From positions 3,596,001 to 3,660,000 of the forward strand of contig NZ_CP031598.1 of NCBI RefSeq assembly GCF_008728195.1: 64,000 nucleotides of DNA, read 5' to 3'. The position numbers and the translations under genes are program-made. A model generated the notes under the pieces. That model had not been told where the DNA came from and did no database searches. It saw only the letters and a list, made by a program, of their open reading frames with translations. The DNA is from Roseovarius indicus. Its GTDB lineage: Bacteria; Pseudomonadota; Alphaproteobacteria; Rhodobacterales; Rhodobacteraceae. Each line of letters begins with the position of its first letter. Position 1 is the first letter of the stretch. Below are positions 54,284-63,626 of this stretch, piece by piece.

Positions 54284-55186
54284 CTACCCCACCAACACCA
54301 ATAGCAGGATACTCACCGTCAAAAGCGCGATCCCCGTCAGCTCCCGCCGCGTGATTGTCTCCTTGAAGAACATCACCGACGCCATCAGCGAGAAAATCAC
54401 CTCGACCTGCCCCACGGCAAACACGTAAGCCGCGTTCTGCAACGTGAAGGCCGTGAACCACCCGACCGATCCGCCAAGGCTCGCCACACCCATCCAGATC
54501 GCCCGGCCCCGCGCCGCCCAGACGCGACTCACCTGCCCCGGCTCCCGCCAGCGCAGCCAGGCCATCATCCCCGCCGTCTGCGACAGCGTCACCGCCGACA
54601 CCGTCACCACCGCGCGCAGGAAGGCATCGTCGCTCGCCACTTCCAGCGTCGCGCCCCGGTAGCTCACCGCCGACACCGCGAACAACGCCCCCGACAAAAG
54701 CCCCAGCCCCGCCGCCTTGTTCATCAGCCGCTTCAACCGCCCGCCCTCGAGGTCGGGCGTATCCGACAGCACAAGAACCCCGGTCAGCCCGACGACAATC
54801 GCCACGAGGCCCGGCACACTCACCGCATCCCCAAGCACGATGAGCCCGACCAGCGCGGTCTGGATGACTTCCGTCTTCTTGAAGGTTATCCCCACGGCAA
54901 AGTTGCGCTGCGAAAACAACAGCACCACGCACCATGTCGCCAATATCTGCGTCAGCCCGCCAATCAGCGCATAGGTCCAGAAGACCCGCCCCAGCGCCGG
55001 CACATCGACCCCGCCCCAAAGGACATAACCAACGGCCAAAAGGAACGCGCAAGGAGCGGCATAGAAGAACCGCGCAAACGTCGCCCCACCCGCCGACAAC
55101 GTCCCCATGCTGAGCGATTTCTGCAGCATGAAGCGCAGCGTCTGGAACGCTGCGGCAAGAATGGCAAGGTAGATCCAGGCTTCCAT
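54284..55186 (-). CDS. EamA/DMT-family transporter
   Basis: This 300-aa, ten-helix protein has two EamA repeats; the second ends MASVMFFKETITRRELTGIAL. ATG 55186 (MEAWIY) is preferred over an in-frame TTG two codons upstream. It is monocistronic by position. Substrate unknown. Confidence 0.87.
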   Translation of the reverse strand: MEAWIYLAILAAAFQTLRFMLQKSLSMGTLSAGGATFARFFYAAPCAFLLAVGYVLWGGVDVPALGRVFWTYALIGGLTQILATWCVVLLFSQRNFAVGITFKKTEVIQTALVGLIVLGDAVSVPGLVAIVVGLTGVLVLSDTPDLEGGRLKRLMNKAAGLGLLSGALFAVSAVSYRGATLEVASDDAFLRAVVTVSAVTLSQTAGMMAWLRWREPGQVSRVWAARGRAIWMGVASLGGSVGWFTAFTLQNAAYVFAVGQVEVIFSLMASVMFFKETITRRELTGIALLTVSILLLVLVG

Positions 55187-55280
55187 GCCCAAGGCCTATG
55201 CCGAACTTTCCCGGCAATGACCAGCGACAGCTTGTACCCCTTACAATGACAAAGGGGGCCCCTATGGCCCCCTTTTCAGA

Positions 55281-56213
55281 TCACTCCGCCGGCTGGTCCG
55301 GCTTGCCCCCGGGCGCGGGCCACATCGGGTGCGGCACAGGGTCTTTCGGTTTCAGGAAATGCCGCGCGAAGATCTCGGCATAGGAGCGGTAGTAATACCC
55401 GTCATTCCGCTTGAGATACTTTTCCCGGTTCTCGTCGAAAAGCTTCGGCAGCCGGTACCACGCTACCTTGGGGTGCATATGGTGCACCACGTGCAGGTTG
55501 TTGTTCAGGAAGATCAGCGCCAGCGGCCCCTTGTCCTCGATCACCACGGTCCGCCCGCTCGCCCGCTCATGCGCCCGGTGCTCCAGGAACGTCCGGATCT
55601 TCAGGATCGAGAAACCGGCATAGGCCGAAACAAGGTAGGCCCAGAAAGGCATCGGCGCCCAGATCACCAGCGCCACCACCGGCACCACGCCCGGCAGGTG
55701 CAAAAGCCACGCGTTCAGCACCTTGCCATCCCCGTTCCGGATCGCGCGCCAGTCGTCCCGGCACATCGTCCAGACCGACAATGCCGGACCCAGAAGCATC
55801 CGCCCCGCCAACGTGTTGTTGATCCGCAGCAGAACCTGCCCCCAGCGCGGCAGCCGCACCCAGACATCGGGGTCCATGTAATTCGACTCCGGGTCGTCAT
55901 AGGGATCGGTCAGGATCGAGTCGACGTGATGCGCAAGGTGCAGGTCGCGGAACCGCCGATACGGGATGAACAGCCCCAGGCAAAGGAACACCGTCGCCTC
56001 GTTCAGCCGCTCGCTCTTGAACGGGTGCCCGTGCAGCGCTTCATGCGTCAGCGACGAATGCAGCGCCACGGCCAGCGTCGCCAGCCCGATCCCCAGCGGC
56101 AGCCACAGCGCCGCCGCCCATGTGATCGCCAGCCCCCAGGCCGCGTAACACAGCAGCATCAGGCCGACGGTCGGCCACTCGATTCCAGCTTCCTTGCGAA
56201 AGGTCTCAGCCAT
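55281..56213 (-). CDS. Membrane fatty-acid desaturase-like protein
   Basis: This 310-aa integral-membrane di-iron protein has three His boxes: HSSLTHEALHGH (N-terminal), HLAHH mid-protein and NNNLHVVHH near the C-terminus. This pattern matches fatty-acid desaturases and related hydroxylases. The product is not determinable. It overlaps the DUF2061 gene by eight bases, making a two-gene operon divergent from the XRE regulator at 56522. Confidence 0.9.
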   Translation of the reverse strand: MAETFRKEAGIEWPTVGLMLLCYAAWGLAITWAAALWLPLGIGLATLAVALHSSLTHEALHGHPFKSERLNEATVFLCLGLFIPYRRFRDLHLAHHVDSILTDPYDDPESNYMDPDVWVRLPRWGQVLLRINNTLAGRMLLGPALSVWTMCRDDWRAIRNGDGKVLNAWLLHLPGVVPVVALVIWAPMPFWAYLVSAYAGFSILKIRTFLEHRAHERASGRTVVIEDKGPLALIFLNNNLHVVHHMHPKVAWYRLPKLFDENREKYLKRNDGYYYRSYAEIFARHFLKPKDPVPHPMWPAPGGKPDQPAE

Positions 56214-56412
56214 ACAAACGTCCCCAGTTGATGCGGGACCAGATACGCTCGTAGACGAAATAGCAGCTCAGCCCGATGGTGGTGTTGATCACGGCCATCG
56301 CACCGCCCACGGCGGCCGACCCGGTCATCGCAAGGCCCACAAGGCTCATCACCGCCAGGCCGATTGCATTCCACACCACAGCTTTCACAAGCGTCCGCGC
56401 TCGCGTCTCCAT
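56206..56412 (-). CDS. DUF2061 small membrane protein
   Basis: This 68-aa protein has two membrane helices with the DUF2061 pattern RTLVKAVVWNAIGLAVMS and INTTIGLSCYFVYERIW. It is upstream of and overlaps the desaturase gene. DUF2061 function is unknown; the gene pair suggests a membrane-lipid context. Confidence 0.85.
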   Translation of the reverse strand: METRARTLVKAVVWNAIGLAVMSLVGLAMTGSAAVGGAMAVINTTIGLSCYFVYERIWSRINWGRLYG

Positions 56413-56485
56413 TCCATACTCCGGATTTTCCCCAATTCACGGAAACGTTACGTCAGAACCTGTCAGCAGAATATTCCGAAAATGG

Positions 56486-56520
56486 TTAACATTTTTCTGC
56501 ATTGGTGATATTTATCACCA
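56486..56520 (+). promoter_or_regulatory. Promoter with overlapping 18-bp operator palindrome
   Basis: TTAACA (56486-56491), a 17-base spacer and TATTTA (56509-56514) form a good sigma-70-type promoter. A perfect palindrome TGGTGATA-TT-TATCACCA (56503-56520) covers the -10 and ends one base before the ATG of the XRE gene. This predicts autorepression and a leaderless transcript. Confidence 0.72.
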
Positions 56521-56521
56521 T

Positions 56522-57379
56522 ATGCGGGAAATCATCGACAAGCGCGACCGCGCCACCCTCTTTCGCAGCCGCATCGCCGAGGCGATGCGCGACCGCGGCA
56601 CAACCCAATCCGGCCTGGCCCGCGCCGTGGGCGTCGACCGCTCGACCATCTCGCAACTCATCAAGGGTTCCGGCGCCCGCCTGCCCAACGCGCAGGTGGT
56701 GGGCGAATGCGCCGCCGCCCTCGGCGTCTCCGCCGACTGGCTCCTGGGCCTCACCGACCGCCCCGAAACCGCCGCCGACATCGTCGCCAACACCCTCTCG
56801 CTCACCGAGGCGCCCCGCGCGCTGGTCGACGAACAGATCTTCCGCTGGCACCAGGAGGCCGCGGGCTACAAGATCCGCCACGTCCCCGCCGGCATGCCCG
56901 ACATGCTCAAGACCCGCGCCATGCTCGAATGGGAATACGCCCCCCACCTCGGCCGCAGCATCGACCAGGCCATCGGCGCCTCCGAAGACCGCCTCTCGTG
57001 GATGCGCCGCACCCAGTCGGATTACGAGATCGCCCTGCCCCTCTTCGAGATCGACGCCTTCGTCCGCGGCGAGGGCTACTACGCGGGCCTCCCCCGCGAC
57101 GTGCGCGAGGAACAGGTGCAATACCTCCTCGAAGTGGCCGAACAGCTCTACCCGCGCATGCGCATCTACCTCTTCGACGCCCGCCGCCTCTACTCGGCGC
57201 CGGTCACCATCTTCGGGCCGCTGCTGGCGGCAATCTATATCGGCCAGAACTACATGGTCTTCCGCGACACCGAACGGGTACAGGCGCTGACCGGCCATTT
57301 CGACCACCTCGTGCGCGAGGCCCATGTCACCGCCCGCGCGCTGCCCGACCATATCCGCGCGATCTGGGCCGAGACCTGA
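56522..57379 (+). CDS. XRE-family regulator with a C-terminal sensor-like domain
   Basis: This 285-aa protein has an N-terminal lambda-repressor-like helix-turn-helix (about 12-75: TTQSGLARAVGVDRSTISQLIKG) and an unrecognised C-terminal domain of about 200 residues (LYPRMRIYLFDARRLYSAPV). ATG 56522 follows the operator by one base, so the mRNA is probably leaderless. It is divergent from the DUF2061-desaturase operon, the likely target besides itself. The C-terminal part could bind a lipid or small ligand. Confidence 0.85.
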   Translation: MREIIDKRDRATLFRSRIAEAMRDRGTTQSGLARAVGVDRSTISQLIKGSGARLPNAQVVGECAAALGVSADWLLGLTDRPETAADIVANTLSLTEAPRALVDEQIFRWHQEAAGYKIRHVPAGMPDMLKTRAMLEWEYAPHLGRSIDQAIGASEDRLSWMRRTQSDYEIALPLFEIDAFVRGEGYYAGLPRDVREEQVQYLLEVAEQLYPRMRIYLFDARRLYSAPVTIFGPLLAAIYIGQNYMVFRDTERVQALTGHFDHLVREAHVTARALPDHIRAIWAET

Positions 57380-57442
57380 GCGGCGATGGACAGCCCCGAC
57401 CGGCCCGGCTACGCTGCCCTACCGCCACCGGAGACCCCGCCC

Positions 57443-57790
57443 ATGCTCACCCGCCGCCTCTTTACCGCCGCTGCCCTGGCAACCCTCGCCACCGCCGGCC
57501 AAGCCCATGACAGCCAGATCCTCGACATCGCCGGGCAATACACCGCCCAGGGCCGCCACCCCGACGGGCGTGCCTATACCGGGCCGGTCGAGATCTTCCA
57601 GCAGGGCAGCGAGGTCGAGATCTACTGGTCCATCGACGGCCACAGCTACCAGGGCCGCGGCAACGTGCAGGGGCGCATCGTGACGGTGAACTGGGGCGCG
57701 GCGACGCCGATCGTCTACGTGGTCACCGGCCGCGAACTGCACGGCACATGGGACAGCGGCACCGGGCTCGAACGGCTCATTCCGCGTTAG
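57443..57790 (+). CDS. Small exported hypothetical protein
   Basis: This 115-aa protein has a signal with twin Arg (MLTRRLFTAAALATLATAGQA) compatible with Tat or Sec. The mature part is all-beta in character, with AYTGPVEIFQQGSEVEIYW and GQYTAQGRHPDG. The start at 57443 removes a Pro-rich extension. Function unknown; it may be a periplasmic or surface-bound single-domain protein. Confidence 0.7.
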   Translation: MLTRRLFTAAALATLATAGQAHDSQILDIAGQYTAQGRHPDGRAYTGPVEIFQQGSEVEIYWSIDGHSYQGRGNVQGRIVTVNWGAATPIVYVVTGRELHGTWDSGTGLERLIPR

Positions 57791-57821
57791 ACCTCAAGGT
57801 CCGTCAATCCTGATGGTTTCC

Positions 57822-57888
57822 GCCGCGCAATCGCCAGCCCGTCCGGGCGGTTTGGCGATTGCGCGGCGGCGCGCCAAGGCGCGCCTTT
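57822..57888. repeat. 17-bp inverted repeat plus GGCGCGCC terminator-like hairpin
   Basis: CCGCCGCGCAATCGCCA is inverted as TGGCGATTGCGCGGCGG ending at 57869. Immediately after comes GGCGCGCC-AA-GGCGCGCC-TTTGTTCC (57868-57893). The composite repeats the design at 38683-38844. It lies between the exported protein gene and the convergent aldo/keto reductase gene. Confidence 0.7.
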
Positions 57889-57926
57889 GTTCCGCGCGCT
57901 GGAGCCTCAACGCCGACTTACCAAGA

Positions 57927-58970
57927 TCAAAACGGCATCGGATGCGCCCGATGCGCCTTGTCGATATCCTCCAGCACCTCGTCGCTGAGCTTGACCTCGT
58001 CACTCCCGATCGCCGTCATCAGCTGCGCCTGCGTCGTGCAGCCGAAGATCACCGAGCACATGAAAGGCCGCGTTTCGCACCACGCCAGCGCCATCTGCGT
58101 CGGGTCCAGCCCGTGCTTCTCGGCCACCGCCACGTAAGCGTCGACCGCCTCGTAAGCCCGGTCCAGCACGCGACCGCCCAGCGTCGGGTTCACCTCGATC
58201 CGCGAGCCCTCGGGCTTCGCACCACCTCGGTACTTGCCCGTCAGCAGCCCCTGCGCCAAGGGCGAAAACGCCAGCAGGCCCACATCCTCGTTCACGCTCA
58301 TCTCGGCCATGTCGGTGTCATACAGCCGGCACATCAGCGAATACTCGTTCTGCACCGACGCCACCCGTGGCAGCCCCCGGTCCTCGGAAATCCGCAACCA
58401 CTGCGAGGTGCCCCACGCGCTCTCGTTCGACAGGCCGAAATGGCGGATATTGCCCTTGTCGACCTGCTTCTGCAGCGCCTCGAGCGCGTCCTCCATATGA
58501 GCGATGGTCTCGGCCCGGTCCTGCCCCGAGGGGTCGAATGTCCAGTTCTTCCGGAACATGTAGCTGCCCCGGTTGGGCCAGTGAAACTGGTAGAGATCGA
58601 TGTAATCCGTCTGCAGGCGCCGCAGCGATCCCTCCACCGTCTCCGGTATCGTCTTCGAGGAAATCGGCGCGCCATCCCGCACCATCTTCTGGCCCTCGCC
58701 CGAATGCTTGGTGGCCAGGATAACCTCGTCCCGCCGGCCGCTCTTGGCAAACCACGTCCCGATGATCTCCTCGGTGCGGCCCACCGTCTCTTTCGAGACC
58801 GGGTTCACCGGGTACATCTCGGCGGTGTCGATGAAATTGATGCCATGGTCGAGCGCGGTGTCGATCTGCCCGTGGCCCTCCTCCTCGGTGTTCTGCGTGC
58901 CCCAGGTCATCGAGCCCAGGCAAAGCGCACTCACCTCAAGCCCCGTCCGTCCAAGCGGGTTCATCTTCAT
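57927..58970 (-). CDS. Aldo/keto reductase (Tas-like)
   Basis: This 347-aa NADPH-dependent oxidoreductase has an N-terminal LGRTGLEVSALCLGSMTWG. The active-site tetrad is visible as DTAEMY (Asp, Tyr), ATKHSG (Lys) and YQFHWP (His), with GLSNESAWG further on. Sequence and length match Tas-family reductases. AAGGA precedes ATG 58970. It is divergent from the ImuA-like gene. Substrate unknown. Confidence 0.9.
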   Translation of the reverse strand: MKMNPLGRTGLEVSALCLGSMTWGTQNTEEEGHGQIDTALDHGINFIDTAEMYPVNPVSKETVGRTEEIIGTWFAKSGRRDEVILATKHSGEGQKMVRDGAPISSKTIPETVEGSLRRLQTDYIDLYQFHWPNRGSYMFRKNWTFDPSGQDRAETIAHMEDALEALQKQVDKGNIRHFGLSNESAWGTSQWLRISEDRGLPRVASVQNEYSLMCRLYDTDMAEMSVNEDVGLLAFSPLAQGLLTGKYRGGAKPEGSRIEVNPTLGGRVLDRAYEAVDAYVAVAEKHGLDPTQMALAWCETRPFMCSVIFGCTTQAQLMTAIGSDEVKLSDEVLEDIDKAHRAHPMPF

Positions 58971-59092
58971 GTCCCGAATTCCTTTCCCTGTTCCAGTGTT
59001 GCGGCGAACCTAGAACAAGTTGGCGGGAGGGGGAAACGCAATATCGACCCGGTGTCACCCCCTCCGCCACGTGAATGCCCTGCAAAACACCA

Positions 59093-59121
59093 TTGAGAAC
59101 AAACCGCGAACAAACTATCCT
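59093..59121 (+). promoter_or_regulatory. SOS promoter with LexA box GAAC-N7-GAAC
   Basis: TTGAGA (59093-59098), a 17-base spacer and TATCCT (59116-59121) form a promoter whose spacer contains a perfect LexA box (GAAC at 59097-59100 and 59108-59111), the reverse complement of GTTC-N7-GTTC. The start codon at 59128 is seven bases after the -10, predicting a leaderless SOS transcript. Confidence 0.78.
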
Positions 59122-59127
59122 CCCCCC

Positions 59128-59745
59128 ATGACCACCGAGCTTCTCACCCGGCGCACCCATCGCACCCCGACCCGCCCCGACCTCACCGTTCTGGGCGAGC
59201 TCACCCTGCCGCTGGCCCGCCTGCACGAGATCTGCGGCCCGGCCCGGCACACGCTCGCGATGCTCATCGCCGCCGCCACCCAGGGCCCCGTCTTCTGGAT
59301 CACCCCCGCCTGGACGACCGATGCGCTCAACCCCGACGGCATGGTGGCCCTGACCCAGCCGAACCGCTTCACCTTCCTCGCCCCCCGCCGGGCCGAAGAC
59401 CTGCTCTGGACGCTGGAAGAAGCCCTCCGCAGCGGCCTCGTCCCCCTCGCCATCGCCGAACTGCCCGAACCGCCCGGCATGACCGCCGTCCGCCGCCTCC
59501 ACCTGGCGGCCGAAACCGGCGCGGCCGAGGGCCACGGCGCCCCCCTCGGCCTGATCCTCACCCCCGGCGACGGCGGCGCGCCCGGCATCGAGACGCGCTG
59601 GCACATGGCGCAGGCCCATACCCCCGGCGCGCCCGGCTGGGCCCTCACCCGCCGCCGCGCCCGCACCCTGCCGCCGAAAGACTGGCACCTCGCCGGCCGC
59701 CCCGGCCGCTGGCGCCTGACCCCGTCCACGCTGACAGAAGCGTGA
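59128..59745 (+). CDS. imuA: ImuA-like SOS protein without adjacent imuB or dnaE2
   Basis: This 205-aa RecA/SulA-like protein shows ImuA landmarks: RLHEICGPA near the N-terminus, GPVFWITPAW, then the block APRRAEDLLWTLEEALRSG and AVRRLHLAAE. ImuA normally precedes imuB and dnaE2 in the SOS mutasome operon. Here YceI follows after 38 bases and no polymerase gene is near. The LexA box and leaderless promoter confirm SOS control. No Walker A P-loop is visible, as in other ImuA proteins of this group. Confidence 0.72.
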   Translation: MTTELLTRRTHRTPTRPDLTVLGELTLPLARLHEICGPARHTLAMLIAAATQGPVFWITPAWTTDALNPDGMVALTQPNRFTFLAPRRAEDLLWTLEEALRSGLVPLAIAELPEPPGMTAVRRLHLAAETGAAEGHGAPLGLILTPGDGGAPGIETRWHMAQAHTPGAPGWALTRRRARTLPPKDWHLAGRPGRWRLTPSTLTEA

Positions 59746-59783
59746 TTGGCCCGGGCCCGCAAACCAGCTACTTACCCAACGTA

Positions 59784-60344
59784 ATGATTCGAGCCCTCGC
59801 CGCCTTCGTGCTCTGCCTCGCCGCCGCGGCCGCCTCCGCCGCGCCCGAACGCTATCTCCTCGACACCGCCCGCTCGCAGGTCACCTTCACCTACAGCTTC
59901 CAGGGCCGCGAGCAGCAGGGCACCATGCCGGTGCAGGCCGCCGAAATGGTACTCGATCTCGACACCCTTTCCGCCAGCCGCGTCTCGGTCACCCTCAACG
60001 CCCGCGCCGCCCGCGCCGGCTTCGTCTTCGCCACCAACGCCATGCGCGGAAAAACCGTGCTCGACACCGACGCCCACCCGGCAATCACCTTCCGCTCCAC
60101 CTCGATCCGGGGCAGCCTGCGCGGCGCTGCCGTGACCGGCCAGCTCACAATTCGCGGCGTCACCCGCCCCGTCACCCTCAAGGCCGGCCTCTACCGCCAA
60201 CAGGGCACCGCCCGCACCGACCGCGACAACCTCGTCGTGCTGCTCACCGGCGAGGTCAGCCGCTCGGCCTTCGGCGCCTCGGGCTATCCCAACATGGTCG
60301 GCGACCGGATCGGCCTGCGCGTCGTCGCGGTAATCGGCAAATAG
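59784..60344 (+). CDS. YceI-family periplasmic protein
   Basis: This 186-aa protein has a signal peptide (about 1-19) and a YceI lipocalin-like barrel: YLLDTARSQVTFTYSFQG at the start of the mature part, then HPAITFRSTSI and TGQLTIRGVTRPVTL. It binds isoprenoid or similar lipids in known relatives. ATG 59784 follows the ImuA-like stop by 38 bases; co-transcription is possible. Confidence 0.9.
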   Translation: MIRALAAFVLCLAAAAASAAPERYLLDTARSQVTFTYSFQGREQQGTMPVQAAEMVLDLDTLSASRVSVTLNARAARAGFVFATNAMRGKTVLDTDAHPAITFRSTSIRGSLRGAAVTGQLTIRGVTRPVTLKAGLYRQQGTARTDRDNLVVLLTGEVSRSAFGASGYPNMVGDRIGLRVVAVIGK

Positions 60345-60443
60345 CCTGCCGGCGCGCAAAAACCCGCCCCTTCACGGAAAACGACACGTTCCTGTCGAAT
60401 ATGCGCTTCCAACCGCCGCCCAACCTGCCAAGGTAAGGGCATC

Positions 60444-61673
60444 ATGCGCCTGATCATTTCCTTCGCCGCCCTCTTTCTCTCGGTCATTCTCCTCCAGCTC
60501 TCCTCCGGCGGCGTGGGCCCGCTCGACGCGCTCTCCGGCATCGCGCTCGACTTCACCACCACCCAGATCGGCCTTCTGGGCTCGGCGCATTTCATCGGCT
60601 TCTTCATCGGCTGCTGGTGGGCGCCCCGGCTGATGGGCAGCGTCGGCCATTCCCGCGCCTTCGCGGCCTTCACGGCGGCCGGCACGATCGGGCTGCTGAT
60701 GCACATGCTGGTCATCGACCCCTGGGCCTGGACGCTGATGCGTGTCGCCACCGGCTGCTGCGTCGCCGGCTGCTACACGATCATCGAGGCCTGGCTGCAG
60801 GCCAAGGTCACCAACGAAACCCGCGGCCGCACCATGGGCGGCTACCGGATCGTCGACACAACCGCCTCGCTGATGGCGCAGCTGGTGATCTCGGTGCTCG
60901 AACCGGCCTCCTACGTCTCCTACAACATCCTCGCGCTCTTCTGCTGCGCGGCCCTCATCCCGCTCACCCTGACCCGCGTCCGCCAGCCCGAAACCCCCGC
61001 CGCCCCGCGCCTGCGCCCGAAACTGCTCATCGAATGCTCCCCCCTCGCCGCCGCCGGCGTATTGGTCGCGGCCGTCTCCAGCGCCTCCTTCCGCATGGTG
61101 GGGCCGCTCTACGGCGAAGGCGTCGGCCTCGTGCCCGACCAGATCGCCTGGTTCCTCGCCTCCTTCGTCCTCGGCGGGGCGATCGCGCAATACCCGGTGG
61201 GCTGGCTCGCCGACAAGTATGACCGCCGCCACGTGCTCATCGGCCTCTCGGTCGCGGCCATCCTCAGCTGCATCGTCACCGCCTCGGTGCAGGAGCTCAG
61301 CGCCACGGGCGTCATGCTCACCGCCTTCTTCTTCGGGCTCACCTCGATCCCGATCTACTCGGTCTCCGCGGCCCACGCCAACGACTTCGTCGACAGTGCC
61401 CAGCGGGTCGAACTCTCGGCGGCCCTGATGTTCTTCTTCGCCACCGGCGCCATCGCCGCGCCCCTCTTCGCCTCGACCCTCATCGCCGCCTTCGGCCCCG
61501 CGGCCATGTTCACCATGATCGCCGTCGCCCACGCCTATCTCATCGTCTACGGCTTCCTCCGCATGCGCCGCCGCAGCTCGCCCGACCAGCGCACCCGCTA
61601 TGTCTGGTCACCCCGCACCAGCTTCACCATCGGCCGCCTCACCGGCAACGACCGCGACCGCAACGGCGACTAG
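60444..61673 (+). CDS. MFS transporter (YcaD-like)
   Basis: This 409-aa major-facilitator protein has about twelve membrane helices. MFS motif A appears in the second half as PVGWLADKYDRRHVLIGL. GSAHFIGFFIGCWWAPRL and YTIIEAWLQAKVTNETRGR in the first half resemble YcaD-like MFS. The C-terminal tail (RRRSSPDQRTRYV onward) is soluble. Substrate unknown. Confidence 0.9.
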   Translation: MRLIISFAALFLSVILLQLSSGGVGPLDALSGIALDFTTTQIGLLGSAHFIGFFIGCWWAPRLMGSVGHSRAFAAFTAAGTIGLLMHMLVIDPWAWTLMRVATGCCVAGCYTIIEAWLQAKVTNETRGRTMGGYRIVDTTASLMAQLVISVLEPASYVSYNILALFCCAALIPLTLTRVRQPETPAAPRLRPKLLIECSPLAAAGVLVAAVSSASFRMVGPLYGEGVGLVPDQIAWFLASFVLGGAIAQYPVGWLADKYDRRHVLIGLSVAAILSCIVTASVQELSATGVMLTAFFFGLTSIPIYSVSAAHANDFVDSAQRVELSAALMFFFATGAIAAPLFASTLIAAFGPAAMFTMIAVAHAYLIVYGFLRMRRRSSPDQRTRYVWSPRTSFTIGRLTGNDRDRNGD

Positions 61674-61751
61674 GCCCGCAGCCTCTGGCCCTGCCCGCCA
61701 AGCTGCGCTAAAGGGGGCGCGCAGCCAAACCGAGGGGCAGGACAACACGCC

Positions 61752-63470
61752 ATGGCACGTCACCTGATCACATCCGCCATCCCCTACATCAACGGGATCA
61801 AGCACCTGGGCAACCTCGTGGGCAGCCAGCTGCCCGCCGACCTCTACGCCCGCTACCTGCGCGGGCGCGGCCACGAGGTGATGTTCCTCTGCGCCACCGA
61901 CGAGCACGGCACGCCCGCGGAACTCGCCGCCGCCAAGGCCGGCAAACCCGTGGCCGAGTACTGCGCCGAGATGTGGCAGGTGCAAAAACAGCTCTCCGAC
62001 GGGTTCGGCCTCAGCTTCGACCATTTCGGCCGTTCTTCCTCGCCCCAGAACACCGCCCTCACCCAGCATTTCGCGGGCAAGCTCTACGAGGCCGGCCTGA
62101 TCGAGGAAGTGACGGAGAAACAGGTCTATTCCAACGCCGACGGCCGCTTCCTCCCCGACCGCTATATCGAGGGGACCTGCCCCAATTGCGGCTACGACAA
62201 GGCCCGCGGTGACCAGTGCGAGAACTGCACCAAGCAGCTCGACCCGACCGACCTCATTGACCCGCGCTCGGCCATCTCCGGCTCGACCGATCTCGAGGTG
62301 CGCGAAACCAAGCACCTCTACCTCCGCCAAAGCCAGATGCGCGACCGGCTCAATAACTGGATCGACTCGAAAACCGACTGGCCGATCCTGACCACCTCGA
62401 TCGCGAAGAAATGGCTCAACGACGGCGACGGCCTGCGCGACCGCGGCATCACCCGCGACCTCGACTGGGGCATCCCCGTCAAGCGCGGCAGCGAGGACTG
62501 GCCCGGCATGGAAGGCAAGGTCTTCTACGTCTGGTTCGACGCGCCCATCGAATACATCGCCTGCGCCGGCGAATGGGCCGAAGCCACCGGGCGCACCGAG
62601 GCCGACTGGCAACGCTGGTGGCGCACCGACAAGGGCGCCGAAGACGTCCGCTACACCCAGTTCATGGGCAAGGACAACGTGCCCTTCCACACGCTCTCCT
62701 TCCCGGCCACCATCCTCGGGTCGGGCGAGCCGTGGAAGCTCGTCGACTACATCAAGTCCTTCAACTACCTCAATTACGACGGCGGCCAGTTCTCCACCTC
62801 CCAGGGCCGCGGCGTCTTCATGGACCAGGCGCTCGACATCCTGCCCGCCGACTACTGGCGCTGGTGGTTGCTCAGCCACGCCCCCGAAACCTCCGACGCC
62901 GAATTCACCTGGGAGAACTTCCAGGCTTCGGTGAACAAGGACCTCGCCGACGTGCTGGGCAACTTCGTCTCCCGCGTCACCAAGTTCTGCCGCTCCAAGT
63001 TCGGCGAAGAGGTCCCGGCAGGCGGCACGATGGGCGAGCGTGAAACCGCCCTCATCGAGGAACTCACCACCAAGCTCCACGCCTACGAGGGCCACATGGA
63101 CGCCATCGAGGTGCGCAAGGCCGCCGCGGCGCTCCGCTCCATCTGGGTCGCGGGGAACGAGTACCTGCAGGACGCCGCCCCCTGGGCCACCTTCAAGGAA
63201 GACCCCGAGACCGCCGCGATGCAGATCCGCCTCGCCCTCAACCTCATCCGCGTCTACGCGGTCCTCTCGGCGCCCTTCATCCCCGACGCCTCCGCCCGGA
63301 TGCTGTCCTCGATGAACACGCTCGACCCGGACTGGCCGTCAGACCTGCAATCGGCCCTCGCCACCCTGCCCGAGGGCCACGCCTTCACCGTGCCGGACGT
63401 GCTCTTCGCCAAGATCACCGACGATCAACGCGAAGACTGGGCCACCCGCTTCGCCGGCACGCGCAGCTGA
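61752..63470 (+). CDS. metG: Methionyl-tRNA synthetase
   Basis: This 572-aa class I synthetase charges tRNA-Met. It shows HLGN (HIGH motif) after YINGIK, a zinc knuckle [17 protein letters not shown], and QFSTSQGRG where KMSKS is expected. The anticodon-binding helical domain follows, without a C-terminal EMAP domain. The length is standard for this type. The replaced Lys residues of KMSKS are unusual. Preceded by a CDS-free 78-base gap with no visible riboswitch. Confidence 0.95.
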   Translation: MARHLITSAIPYINGIKHLGNLVGSQLPADLYARYLRGRGHEVMFLCATDEHGTPAELAAAKAGKPVAEYCAEMWQVQKQLSDGFGLSFDHFGRSSSPQNTALTQHFAGKLYEAGLIEEVTEKQVYSNADGRFLPDRYIEGTCPNCGYDKARGDQCENCTKQLDPTDLIDPRSAISGSTDLEVRETKHLYLRQSQMRDRLNNWIDSKTDWPILTTSIAKKWLNDGDGLRDRGITRDLDWGIPVKRGSEDWPGMEGKVFYVWFDAPIEYIACAGEWAEATGRTEADWQRWWRTDKGAEDVRYTQFMGKDNVPFHTLSFPATILGSGEPWKLVDYIKSFNYLNYDGGQFSTSQGRGVFMDQALDILPADYWRWWLLSHAPETSDAEFTWENFQASVNKDLADVLGNFVSRVTKFCRSKFGEEVPAGGTMGERETALIEELTTKLHAYEGHMDAIEVRKAAAALRSIWVAGNEYLQDAAPWATFKEDPETAAMQIRLALNLIRVYAVLSAPFIPDASARMLSSMNTLDPDWPSDLQSALATLPEGHAFTVPDVLFAKITDDQREDWATRFAGTRS

Positions 63471-63521
63471 AACGCCGGAACGGGTATTTGAAACCATAGG
63501 GAAGCCGCGACCGCGCCCTGC

Positions 63522-63555
63522 TTCTTCTTGTTCTCAAGTATCCCGGGGGTCTGGG
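63522..63555. repeat. Copy of the Roseobacter intergenic ATATCCCGGGG element
   Basis: GCTTCTTCTTGTTCTCAAG followed by TATCCCGGGGG is the inverted counterpart of the element at about 12131-12153. The arms differ in the middle but keep GCTTCTTCT and TATCCCGGGG. It lies just after metG. Confidence 0.6.
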
Positions 63556-63626
63556 GGCAGCGCCTCCAGGGCCTGCGTGGCCCGAACGCAAACTCACCGG
63601 CTGCGCCGAACAGGCGCACAATCGGA

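Noticed and set aside
61674..61751. SAM or T-box control upstream of metG
   Set aside because: The 78-base gap contains no conserved riboswitch or T-box core.
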